A stretch of 13,121 nt of DNA. It comes from Chlorobium sp. GTDB lineage: Bacteria; Bacteroidota; Chlorobiia; Chlorobiales; Chlorobiaceae. A program made the translations under genes and the position numbers. The notes beneath the pieces were generated by a model. That model searched no databases. It was given only the letters and a program-made list of their open reading frames with translations, and was not told where the DNA came from. Each line of letters opens with the position of its first letter. The stretch's first letter is position 1. Where the stretch lies: positions 1 through 13,121 of the forward strand of contig JANQGE010000059.1 in NCBI GenBank assembly GCA_028277485.1, given 5' to 3'. Shown piece after piece: positions 6,985 through 12,897 of this stretch.

Positions 6985-7941
6985 TTAATACAAGTGGCAA
7001 CTCACCTGATGTTCACTCCCCTCACACAGCGGCTTCAGTGACGGTTCGATAAAACGGCACCGCTCCATCACCTCGGGACATCGGGTATGAAAACTACATC
7101 CTTCCGGCATATCGAGCGGCCCGGGCAGGTCGCCTTTCAGGAATATCCGCTCTCTTTTACAGCCCAGCTCCGGCAACGGAATGGCCGACATCAAAGCCTT
7201 GGTGTAAGGATGTTTGGGATTAGCATACAGCTCGTCAGCATCGGTTATCTCGACGACTTTTCCCAAATACATCACTGCTACCCGGTCGGAAATATACTCC
7301 ACAACCGAGAGATCATGAGCGATAAAAAGATAGGTCAGCCCGAACTCGGACTGGAGATCCTTGAGCAGGTTGATTATCTGCGACTGAATGGAAACATCGA
7401 GCGCGGAAACCGGCTCATCGCAAATAATAACCTTGGGATTGACCGCAAGTGCCCTCGCGATTCCTATTCTCTGGCGTTGTCCTCCCGAAAACTCGTGGGG
7501 ATAACGGTTGAAATATTCCCTGCTCAAACCAACAATATCAAGCAGTTCGTAGATCTTCTGTTTCGCTTCCTGGCGGGGAACAACCTTGTGAACCGCCAGC
7601 ACCTCCTTAAGCATCTGGCCAATCGTCATCCTGGGGTTCAGGGAACTGAACGGGTCTTGAAAGATCATTTGCATCTCGCTGCGCAGACTGCGGAAATCAC
7701 GACCGCTGATTGTGTTTATAGGCTCACCGTTGTACCATATGCCGCCCTTAACCGGAACAGGGGTCAGTCGCAGCAGTGCGCGTCCCAGGGTTGTCTTGCC
7801 ACAACCCGATTCGCCGACCAGACCAAGGGTCTCCCCTTTTTTGACATCAAAGGAAACCCCGTTCACCGCCCTTACAACCATTTTTTTTCCACCCTTTCTG
7901 GATGAAAAAGCAACTTCGAGGTCGCGTACTTTCAGCAGCAT
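6985..7941 (-). CDS. Oligopeptide/dipeptide ABC transporter ATP-binding protein (OppF/DppF type)
   Basis: Cytoplasmic ATPase subunit that powers peptide or nickel-type importers. Numbering from the ATG at 7941 (318 residues, the usual OppF length): Walker A GESGCGKT at 43-50, Q-loop Q95 in FQDPFSSLNPR, signature FSGGQRQ at 151-157, Walker B IICDEP ending with E176, and H-loop H209 in IAHD. The C-terminus has the oligo_HPY extension with HPYTKAL and the conserved cysteines C282, C288, C295, C306 and C315. The frame stays open to 8115, with further ATGs at 7992 and 7986. I chose 7941 because homology begins there (MLLKVRDLEVAF) and the upstream stretch looks unrelated. No ribosome binding site is strong. 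There is no OppD, permease or binding protein in the window, so its partners must be encoded elsewhere or on other operons. Substrate is not determinable. Confidence 0.9.
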   Translation of the reverse strand: MLLKVRDLEVAFSSRKGGKKMVVRAVNGVSFDVKKGETLGLVGESGCGKTTLGRALLRLTPVPVKGGIWYNGEPINTISGRDFRSLRSEMQMIFQDPFSSLNPRMTIGQMLKEVLAVHKVVPRQEAKQKIYELLDIVGLSREYFNRYPHEFSGGQRQRIGIARALAVNPKVIICDEPVSALDVSIQSQIINLLKDLQSEFGLTYLFIAHDLSVVEYISDRVAVMYLGKVVEITDADELYANPKHPYTKALMSAIPLPELGCKRERIFLKGDLPGPLDMPEGCSFHTRCPEVMERCRFIEPSLKPLCEGSEHQVSCHLY

Positions 7942-7979
7942 GCTGTTCCGGTGCACGCCCCTTCCATTCCTTTCCACGT

Positions 7980-8017
7980 GATTCATATCCATATTCTTCA
8001 AATACAAGGCCTTGTGA
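7980..8017 (-). pseudogene. Short match to the sensor-kinase gene, possible gene fragment
   Basis: On the plus strand, 7980-7996 is identical over 17 bases to 3563-3579 inside the kinase gene, and 8009-8017 (GCCTTGTGA) is identical to 3587-3595. Spacing differs by five bases. The kinase codes for HKALDEYGYES (residues 285-295) here. The copy gives HKAL and then, after a one-base shift, EEYGYES. This looks like a trace of a second, related kinase gene, but it is too short to be certain. Confidence 0.35.
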
Positions 8018-8159
8018 AGACAAGTGCGGCAGCACCTACGTTGTCGGATCGGGGTAATATACAGGATTTTCCGGGTTGATCTGACTTTTTGAAACCTTGC
8101 CAGCTTCAGGAACAATGTGCCTGCAGGGAATAATTAAGTAGCCGTAAAGCAAGAATTAT

Positions 8160-8224
8160 GGGCACCTCATGTTGTGCGCCCTGACTACTTCGTTGGCCGG
8201 CGCTCGAAATCCTCAGAGCACCCT
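8160..8224 (+). repeat. Dispersed inverted-end repeat, copy 3 (internally deleted)
   Basis: A short derivative: GGGCACCTCA, then TGTTGTGCGCCCTGACTACT, then GGCGCTCGAAATCCTCA, and directly an end reading GAGCACCCT. It shares GCTCGAAATCCTCA with copy 1 but lacks the central and right parts. It lies in the gap 8116-8367 between the divergent ABC ATPase and ArsR genes. The remaining part of that gap (8225-8360) shows no gene that I can support. Confidence 0.65.
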
Positions 8225-8367
8225 TCAAGATACCCTAATACCCGCAAATGAGCTTTCGCCACACGTATCTGTTAGGGCACTGCAATCAGCCATTAGCCTT
8301 GAAAAGCCTGTCCACACAAACCGTTTCAGGGTGAATTGTTGAATCCCTCAGGATTTTAAAAAAAAAC

Positions 8368-8396
8368 TTGTCAAGTTTATCACAATACAGTATACT
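8368..8396 (+). promoter_or_regulatory. Sigma-70-type promoter of the ArsR gene
   Basis: TTGTCA (8368-8373), a 17-base spacer, and TATACT (8391-8396) match the -35 and -10 consensus at 4 of 6 and 5 of 6 positions with ideal spacing. An A run lies directly upstream. Transcription would start near 8403, about 37 bases before the chosen ATG. The promoter argues against a TTG start at 8368 for the ArsR gene. Confidence 0.7.
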
Positions 8397-8419
8397 TAAG
8401 TTATATCTAAAATACTTAA
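8396..8419 (+). promoter_or_regulatory. Predicted ArsR operator, site 1
   Basis: TTAAGT (8396-8401) and ACTTAA (8414-8419) form an inverted repeat with a 12-base AT-rich spacer. It begins at the last base of the -10 box and covers the expected transcription start, the usual place for autorepression by ArsR-family proteins. The same TTAAGT-N12-ACYTAA layout occurs at 8997-9020 in front of the small Cys-rich gene. Binding is inferred, not shown. Confidence 0.55.
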
Positions 8420-8439
8420 TCCAACAGCACGCAAAGAAT

Positions 8440-8856
8440 ATGATGTCGGATCCTTGGGAAATGTTCAAGGTATTGGGTGTAGAAACACGCGTTAGAATAA
8501 TTGAGCTTTTAAAATTCAAAGGTCCCCTCGGGACCAAAAATATTGCAGAAACAGTCGGCATAACCCCTGCCGCTGTATCACAACACCTAAAAGTATTAAG
8601 GCAAGCCGGTCTTGTCAGGAATGAGAGAAAAGGATACTGGATACCGTATTCGATAGATGAGAAAGTTCTGGAAAATTGCCGCCGGATATTGACCGAAGTT
8701 TGTACATGTGGATGTCAAGGGGCAGGTGGAGTCAAAAAACGTGAAAATAGTACACGTTCAAGCTTGGCATCCCTTATACAACACGAAAAAACACTGCAGA
8801 AGGAGCTGCAAAATGTTCGGGAAAAGATTTCGGAGTTCCAGACCAAAGGGAAATAA
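8440..8856 (+). CDS. ArsR-family winged-helix repressor with Cys-rich coiled-coil tail
   Basis: Predicted DNA-binding repressor of 138 residues from the ATG at 8440 (a second ATG follows at once at 8443). The HTH core is residues 31-60: GTKNIAETVGITPAAVSQHL, then KVLRQAGLVRNERKG, followed by the wing and YWIPYSIDEK. ArsR/SmtB proteins release DNA when metals or thiol-reactive ligands bind. After the dimerisation helix comes EVCTCGCQG (C88, C90, C92), plus C80, and then a tail with a predicted coiled coil (HEKTLQKELQNVREKISEF), which most ArsR proteins lack. The frame is open from 8368, but that would start inside the promoter. The ribosome binding site is weak (GCAAAGA). The tail resembles the neighbouring small protein at 9085-9300, and both promoter regions share an operator-like motif, so this protein probably controls both genes. 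The ligand is unknown; the cysteines suggest soft metals, metalloids or sulfur species. Confidence 0.88.
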   Translation: MMSDPWEMFKVLGVETRVRIIELLKFKGPLGTKNIAETVGITPAAVSQHLKVLRQAGLVRNERKGYWIPYSIDEKVLENCRRILTEVCTCGCQGAGGVKKRENSTRSSLASLIQHEKTLQKELQNVREKISEFQTKGK

Positions 8857-8857
8857 A

Positions 8858-8975
8858 GGGCACCTCTATTAATTTGTTGCGCGCCCTGACTACTTCGTTG
8901 GCCGGATAGGAGAGGGTTTCTGTGCTCCGTCCGCGTTGTACTCAAGTCGGTCACGACAAGTTATAGAGGCACCCT
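8858..8975 (+). repeat. Dispersed inverted-end repeat, copy 4
   Basis: A 118-bp copy beginning GGGCACCTCTATTAATTTGT and ending TTATAGAGGCACCCT. It starts one base after the ArsR stop codon. TAAA flanks both sides (8854-8857 and 8975-8978), a possible 4-bp target duplication, although the region is A-rich. It separates the ArsR gene from the small Cys-rich gene and may also act as a transcript-end hairpin because its two ends can pair. Confidence 0.8.
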
Positions 8976-8993
8976 AAAATTTTTTTGTACTTA

Positions 8994-9023
8994 TGATTAA
9001 GTGTTATATTAAACACCTAATCA
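8994..9023 (+). promoter_or_regulatory. Predicted ArsR operator, site 2 (12-bp inverted repeat)
   Basis: TGATTAAGTGTT (8994-9005) and AACACCTAATCA (9012-9023) are inverted repeats with one mismatch around a 6-base centre. Inside is TTAAGT-N12-ACCTAA (8997-9020), matching site 1 in front of the ArsR gene at about 18 of 24 positions. TATATT at 9005-9010 could be a -10 box, with a poor -35 in the T run at 8982. It lies about 60 bp upstream of the small Cys-rich gene. A second, shorter palindrome, TGATCAG-N7-CTGATCA, follows at 9037-9057. Confidence 0.6.
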
Positions 9024-9084
9024 AACTTCTCATTAATGATCAGTCATCAGCTGATCAAATCTTACAAAAAGGAGGTGATAAAAA

Positions 9085-9300
9085 ATGTGTCAACCAAGAA
9101 ACAGCCAAAAGGCTCATAGGGCTTGGGAATGTAACTGCGGCGGCTGCGAGTGCGGATGCGGTACATTTTTCCGACGTTTCATATCCGCAAAAGAGGAACA
9201 AGAAAAGTTGGAAAAATACCGGTACCAGCTGCAGAAGGAGCTTGCTGGAGTAGAAGAGCACCTTAAAGAACTTAACCTGAATAATTCACCAACGGAATAA
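9085..9300 (+). CDS. Small Cys-rich coiled-coil protein, companion of the ArsR regulator
   Basis: A 71-residue protein I cannot assign to a named function. Residues 15-26 form a dense cysteine cluster, ECNCGGCECGCG (C16, C18, C21, C23, C25, plus C2), well suited to metal or Fe-S binding. Residues 35-64 form a charged predicted coiled coil (KEEQEKLEKYRYQLQKELAG, then VEEHLKELN). No signal peptide or membrane segment is seen, so it should be cytoplasmic. The ATG at 9085 follows AAGGAGGTGAT, almost the full complement of the 16S rRNA 3' end, implying high translation. LQKEL plus a following acidic helix also occurs in the ArsR tail, and the DNA CTGCAGAAGGAGCT is identical in both. Similar Cys-rich plus coiled-coil small proteins (DUF5320-like) are known beside ArsR-type regulators; this is analogy. 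A metal buffer or co-sensor is a reasonable guess. Confidence 0.8.
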   Translation: MCQPRNSQKAHRAWECNCGGCECGCGTFFRRFISAKEEQEKLEKYRYQLQKELAGVEEHLKELNLNNSPTE

Positions 9301-9301
9301 A

Positions 9302-9428
9302 AAAAGAGGGAGATCGGGTTCGGGATCGGGTCTCGAGGTCGAAAAGGAATCAGTTGGCAGTCTGCGGTTGGCAGTTGGCAAAAGGGAAAATCGATTACCG
9401 AATCCCGATTCCGATACCGACAGCGAAC
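9302..9428. repeat. Modular intergenic repeat tract, copy B2
   Basis: Between the small Cys-rich gene and the convergent thioesterase gene lies a run of modules: GATCGGGTTCGGGATCGGG (9313), a TTGGCAG block repeated three times (9353-9379), and ATCGATTACCGAATCCCG followed by CCGATACCGACAGCGAACCC (9390-9427). These are the inverted forms of modules in tracts B1 and B3. Nothing coding is seen in the gap 9301-9536, and no classical terminator for either convergent gene is clear. Confidence 0.65.
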
Positions 9429-9536
9429 CCCAAAAGAAACAAACGGAATTGGCTTTAATCGATCTGTAAACTCGGCGACGGCAGATAACACCGCAAATAA
9501 CCGGAGCCAAGCTGAACACCCCTCCTGACTGCAATG

Positions 9537-10025
9537 TTATGCGTTACCTTTTCTTTTCTCACCAACTTTTGCGGCAAATTTCTCTTTATTGATCACGAAA
9601 CGCTCATGCCGTCCTTTTGAAATCAGATCGACGCCGTCATGGGCCTCAACCGAGAAGACAAGCTTTCTGCCGTCAACTTCGATCAATTCGACGGTCGCTG
9701 CAACTTCCAGACCGGGCGGGGTGGCAGCTTCGTGGCTGACGTCGATATGCGTTCCAACCGTTTGCTCTCCCGGCCAGTCAAGGTGTGGATTGATTGCCTT
9801 GATACAGCTCCATTCAAGGAAGCCCACCAGATACCCGGTAGCAAATACCTCCGGCATCGCCAGGAATTCTTCCGATTCCGGGTAAAGTGATGGCACGGTT
9901 TTGGATGAAGGAACTACAAATCTGTGCTCATACTTGATACCTGGCTTCAATGTTTCTTTCATGGCCCTTTTTTTGCGCGTAACGTCGAGGTTCATGTGTT
10001 CTGAAAAGCGGCGAGCATCACTCAT
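9537..10025 (-). CDS. Hotdog-fold thioesterase, FlK family
   Basis: Predicted acyl-CoA thioesterase, 162 residues. It matches the fluoroacetyl-CoA thioesterase (FlK) family along most of its length: KTVPSLYPESEEF, then MPEVFATGYLVGFLEW, THIDVSHEAATPPG and AHDGVDLISKGRHERFVI. Aligned to FlK from memory, the catalytic residues are kept: T63 (FlK T42), E71 (E50) and H98 (H76). The Phe36 gate linked to fluoroacetyl-CoA selectivity is M57 here (EFLAMPEVF). It is therefore probably a general short-chain acyl-CoA thioesterase, not a fluoroacetate-resistance enzyme. The ATG at 10025 has GGGAGG about 11 bases upstream; an ATG at 9962 would give 141 residues, closer to family length, but with a poorer site. 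It lies 57 bp downstream of the acetyltransferase-like gene on the same strand. Confidence 0.87.
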   Translation of the reverse strand: MSDARRFSEHMNLDVTRKKRAMKETLKPGIKYEHRFVVPSSKTVPSLYPESEEFLAMPEVFATGYLVGFLEWSCIKAINPHLDWPGEQTVGTHIDVSHEAATPPGLEVAATVELIEVDGRKLVFSVEAHDGVDLISKGRHERFVINKEKFAAKVGEKRKGNA

Positions 10026-10082
10026 GCTTTTTGGAACCTCCCGGATTCCCCTTGTCAGCTTTTGTTAATAGTTAAACACACA

Positions 10083-10628
10083 TTAGCTGCTTGTTACCGG
10101 TATGTCAGCTCTTATGCAGGCGGTATCCTCGGCACTAATGCTTGCACTTAAGCGTTTGCACAAAGCAAGCATTCGTTTGTTACCAGGGTGTATGTAACCC
10201 CGTAATATAGCAACGCCGTTATCTTTTGCTGATCCGATCAGTTTTTTTAACAATGCGTAACCAACCCCCTGGTTTTGGAACTCATCCACCACTGTGACGG
10301 CAAATTCAGCAATCTTATTTTCTCCAGTCAGCTTGACATACCGGGACAATCCTATCCCCCTTTCCTGGTTCTTTTCACGTATCAACGCACACCACGCCAC
10401 CCTGTTTTTACCGTCAAGGTTAGTCAGATAATCAAGTTGTTTATCGGAAAGTTTACGTGCAGGCGAAGCAAAGCGCAACCAGCGCGACCGGGTAGACATA
10501 CTATATACTGCGTTTGCTATCTGGCTTTTCAAGAATTCGGGGGTGTGTCCTGTTTCCGGCTCAACGCATACCTGTATCTCGTAAGGAGTTCCGTCTTTCA
10601 TGACCAGCCTGGATGTCACATTTTTCAT
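10083..10628 (-). CDS. GNAT-like acetyltransferase
   Basis: A 181-residue protein with a C-terminal GNAT core. AEFAVTVVDEFQNQGVGYAL (about residues 107-126) is the strand plus acetyl-CoA loop, with the Q-x-x-G-x-G pattern as QNQGVG. The following stretch ILRGYIHPGNKRMLALCKRL matches motif B. The first 75 residues are less typical and resemble the N-terminal part of GNAT modules related to protein acetyltransferase (Pat) domains, including a SxxSRWLRF stretch. The ATG at 10628 follows GAGGAAG at good spacing. It sits between the SRPBCC-like gene (57 bp upstream) and the thioesterase gene (57 bp downstream), so the three may form one operon. The acceptor is unknown; a lysine side chain on a protein is possible from the Pat-like resemblance. 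Confidence 0.8.
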   Translation of the reverse strand: MKNVTSRLVMKDGTPYEIQVCVEPETGHTPEFLKSQIANAVYSMSTRSRWLRFASPARKLSDKQLDYLTNLDGKNRVAWCALIREKNQERGIGLSRYVKLTGENKIAEFAVTVVDEFQNQGVGYALLKKLIGSAKDNGVAILRGYIHPGNKRMLALCKRLSASISAEDTACIRADIPVTSS

Positions 10629-10685
10629 CGCTTCCTCGAGGCGTCTTTCACCATTTCCTTCTCAATCATTTTTCCAACGTATTTA

Positions 10686-11270
10686 TTAATAATCACTTAA
10701 CATACCAACCATACGATTCAGCCCCATGCGTACCTTATCCATTACAGACAGCCCCGGTTCTGACAGCACTACTTTCTGTAGCTCCGCAAAAGTCAGCACC
10801 TTACCGGTTTCACAATAATGTTGTAACATGGTCCTGACTAATAACAGCATTACCCGGATCTTCTCTTCCATATTTTTTCCCACGTAATTGCCGCCTTTAG
10901 CATTAACTGCATTATAGGTGAAATCCAGGACTCCTGTAGTTCCTCCCTTGCCATCATCTTGTAACTCGATGTTATACAGTGATGACGATTTTTCATTGTC
11001 AAGCCTGAAATGAAGCTTGTAGTTATCCGGATCGTACACAATTGCCGTCCATGTGGTTGTTCCCCGAAAGCTGTTTAGCAGAAACGGTGCAGATGAAATT
11101 TCACTAAAAATTGTTCCCAGTTCCACCTTGTCATTCGGACAATGAATCAGGTGGCATTTCCAACCCGGTATCCATCTATACTCTTCTACCGGACAGCAAA
11201 GCGGGAAAACTTTTTCAACCGGCGCCTTGATATGCACAGGCAATACTATGTTCGCTTCATCTTTTGACAT
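10686..11270 (-). CDS. SRPBCC/START-like ligand-binding protein
   Basis: A 194-residue soluble protein with the outline of a polyketide-cyclase/START (SRPBCC) fold. It opens with VLPVHIKAPVEKVFPLCCPV, the usual first strand plus capping helix, followed by EEYRWIPGWKCHL. The beta-sheet region then includes FRGTTTWTAIVYDPDNYKLH and a terminal long helix (MEEKIRVMLLLVRTMLQHY, about 133-151). The extra C-terminal tail of about 40 residues is less usual. Members bind hydrophobic ligands, and a few are enzymes; no catalytic residues are evident, so substrate and activity are open. The ATG at 11270 has only a weak site (GTGAG). It is the first gene of a probable run with the acetyltransferase and thioesterase genes. 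Dispersed repeat copy 5 lies directly upstream and may supply or interrupt its promoter. Confidence 0.72.
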   Translation of the reverse strand: MSKDEANIVLPVHIKAPVEKVFPLCCPVEEYRWIPGWKCHLIHCPNDKVELGTIFSEISSAPFLLNSFRGTTTWTAIVYDPDNYKLHFRLDNEKSSSLYNIELQDDGKGGTTGVLDFTYNAVNAKGGNYVGKNMEEKIRVMLLLVRTMLQHYCETGKVLTFAELQKVVLSEPGLSVMDKVRMGLNRMVGMLSDY

Positions 11271-11299
11271 GGCTCACAGTCCATGAAAGCATCCATTAA

Positions 11300-11410
11300 G
11301 GACACCTCCCTTAATTTGTTGCACCCCCTGATTACTTCGTTCGGCGGACAGGAGAGGGTTTCCGCGTTCCGTCCGCCCTGCACTCGAACCGCTCATGACA
11401 ATAGAGGCGT
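11300..11410 (+). repeat. Dispersed inverted-end repeat, copy 5
   Basis: An approximately 110-bp copy beginning GGACACCTCCCTTAATTTGT. It contains TGATTACTTCGTT, AGGAGAGGGTTTCCGCG and GCTCATGACAATAGAGGCG. The right end is degraded: after ATAGAGGCG comes TTTTTTAAAAA instead of GCCC. It fills the gap between the SRPBCC-like gene start and the permease gene stop at 11414, so its right end almost touches the permease stop codon. Confidence 0.75.
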
Positions 11411-11413
11411 TTT

Positions 11414-12625
11414 TTAAAAAGGCGGAAGCCAGCTCTCTCCGAAAAATCCCTTGCTGAAATACCTCAACCCGACATAAACGGCCAGAACGACAAACAGTCT
11501 TTTCAGCCACATTTCCGGAATGTATTTCTGGGTTTTCGGGCCTATCACAGCACCGACAAAAACACCAACCATTTCAACACCTACAAGATCCCAGCTGATA
11601 AACGTTCCTTTAACAACCACATACGAGAAAATGCTGGTGATCATGCCCAAGAGGACAGCTAAAGCCGAAGTTCCCACGACAATAAACATCGGCAAACCAA
11701 TAACGACACTCAAAAACGGAACATACAGGAAGCCGCCCCCTATTCCTAAAAAGGAAGAAATCGATGCGATAACCAGACCTCCGGCTGCAGCCAGAAGAGG
11801 GTTGAACCTGAATTCGGTGCCGTAGAAAGAAAACGTTACTTCTCTCAGGTTTGCAGACAGAATATGAACACCTTGCGGCTTTGAAACATTCTCTTCTCTC
11901 ATCAGGCGTTGAAACGCTTCAGACGCGCGACCGGCTTCTTTCTTTTTAGACCGGGCTTTCTTGGTTGTACCATAAAAAATAAACGCCCCTATGACAAGCA
12001 CAGCCAAACCGAAATAACCGATATACTCGTTAAGCTGTACTTTCCCTGCGGTAAGCCAGGGGACTAAAAAACCTCCGGCAATACTGCCCGCTCCCAGAGC
12101 CACTCCCAAAGGGACAACCAGTCTTTTCACTTTATAAAAGCTATACGTGGAGATCAGGGCCGCCAAAGCCACCAGGTATTGATTGGTTGCCCGGATTGTA
12201 TCCGTCAACACTGCATTCAGCTCGGGGTTGGTAACCGTGAAACTGTCGGCATAGCTGCCCAAACCAAAAAGGGTCAAGTGCCCCACTCCCGCCATAATAC
12301 CGCCAAAAGCACCAACGGTCGAGAAGATCCACCCTACCCACACCGCCCACAAAAAGGCGACAATGTAGTTGATCCGAGGCGCTCCGGGTATCCCGGCAAA
12401 CCCTTTTTCCGCCTTGGGGTTTATTGTTCCCGGTTTTAACCCTATTGGTGTCTTAGCCACTATGTCACCGAGTTTTCCTGATACATGTAGCGGAACATCC
12501 GCAACATCAGTCTGCTGTTTTTCAGATGATGAGTTCTCAGCAAAAACTATTGCCCGGGTGCCGAAACCCACAAAGAAGAGCACAAAAAGCAGCACCGACA
12601 ACGTTTTTCCGGCATATCTACTCAT
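11414..12625 (-). CDS. TauE/SafE family permease with signal peptide
   Basis: Inner-membrane permease of the sulfite exporter TauE/SafE family (403 residues), associated with export of sulfite, sulfoacetate or other small organic anions. The N-terminus looks like a signal peptide (LSVLLFVLFFVGFG, then a possible cut after IVFA near residue 29), and a roughly 55-residue hydrophilic stretch follows before the first membrane span. The two homologous halves are visible: VGWIFSTVGAFGGIMAGVGH (97-116) and ISSFLGIGGGFLYVPFL (289-305), separated by a Lys/Arg-rich cytoplasmic loop (about 220-260). The frame also has an upstream GTG at 12631, but AAGGAG ends five bases before the ATG at 12625, so I prefer that start. 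The extracytoplasmic N-terminal extension is longer than in minimal members. Substrate is unproven; a sulfur anion suits a green sulfur bacterium, if that is the host. Confidence 0.88.
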   Translation of the reverse strand: MSRYAGKTLSVLLFVLFFVGFGTRAIVFAENSSSEKQQTDVADVPLHVSGKLGDIVAKTPIGLKPGTINPKAEKGFAGIPGAPRINYIVAFLWAVWVGWIFSTVGAFGGIMAGVGHLTLFGLGSYADSFTVTNPELNAVLTDTIRATNQYLVALAALISTYSFYKVKRLVVPLGVALGAGSIAGGFLVPWLTAGKVQLNEYIGYFGLAVLVIGAFIFYGTTKKARSKKKEAGRASEAFQRLMREENVSKPQGVHILSANLREVTFSFYGTEFRFNPLLAAAGGLVIASISSFLGIGGGFLYVPFLSVVIGLPMFIVVGTSALAVLLGMITSIFSYVVVKGTFISWDLVGVEMVGVFVGAVIGPKTQKYIPEMWLKRLFVVLAVYVGLRYFSKGFFGESWLPPF

Positions 12626-12673
12626 AACCACTCCTTTTTAAAAAAGGCCAAGAACATTGTTCTGCTCTATATC

Positions 12674-12689
12674 AGAAACTCCAGTTTCT
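12674..12689 (-). promoter_or_regulatory. Perfect inverted repeat upstream of the permease gene, possible operator
   Basis: AGAAACT-CC-AGTTTCT is a perfect 7-2-7 palindrome 49-64 bases before the permease ATG. On the minus strand TATAGA follows within a few bases and could be the -10 box, which would put the palindrome between -35 and -10. The -35 is poor, so the promoter is tentative and no regulator can be named. Confidence 0.4.
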
Positions 12690-12747
12690 TAGGAAAACGC
12701 GCCGCCTTTTTCGTTCTTCACAAATCAACAGTATCACACTATTCTTT

Positions 12748-12864
12748 TACCCACTACCCACTGCTGACTACCGGCTGATTCCATTTCGACCCCGAAACCC
12801 GATCCCGACCCCGATCTCCGATGTTCCTTCTTTCGGGGTTCACCGTCGGTATCGGTGTCGAAAC
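12748..12864. repeat. Modular intergenic repeat tract, copy B3
   Basis: The gap 12626-13041 upstream of the permease gene holds no gene I can support. It contains a third arrangement of the modular repeat: CCCACTACCCACTGCTGACT, GGCTGATTCC, CGACCCCGAAACCCGATCCC, GACCCCGATCTCC, and CTTTCGGGGTTCACCGTCGG followed by TATCGG. Modules match those of B1 and B2 but in a different order. Confidence 0.65.
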
Positions 12865-12897
12865 ATATGGCATTTGTTTGATCGCACGCTCTTTAAA

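Noticed and set aside
7087..7905. 272-codon open frame on the plus strand
   Set aside because: Antisense to the ABC ATPase gene, whose motifs are all intact; the frame is open because of the codon use of the real gene.
8368..8439. N-terminal extension of the ArsR protein from a TTG at 8368
   Set aside because: This DNA holds a good -35/-10 promoter and operator, and the extra 24 residues have no family support.
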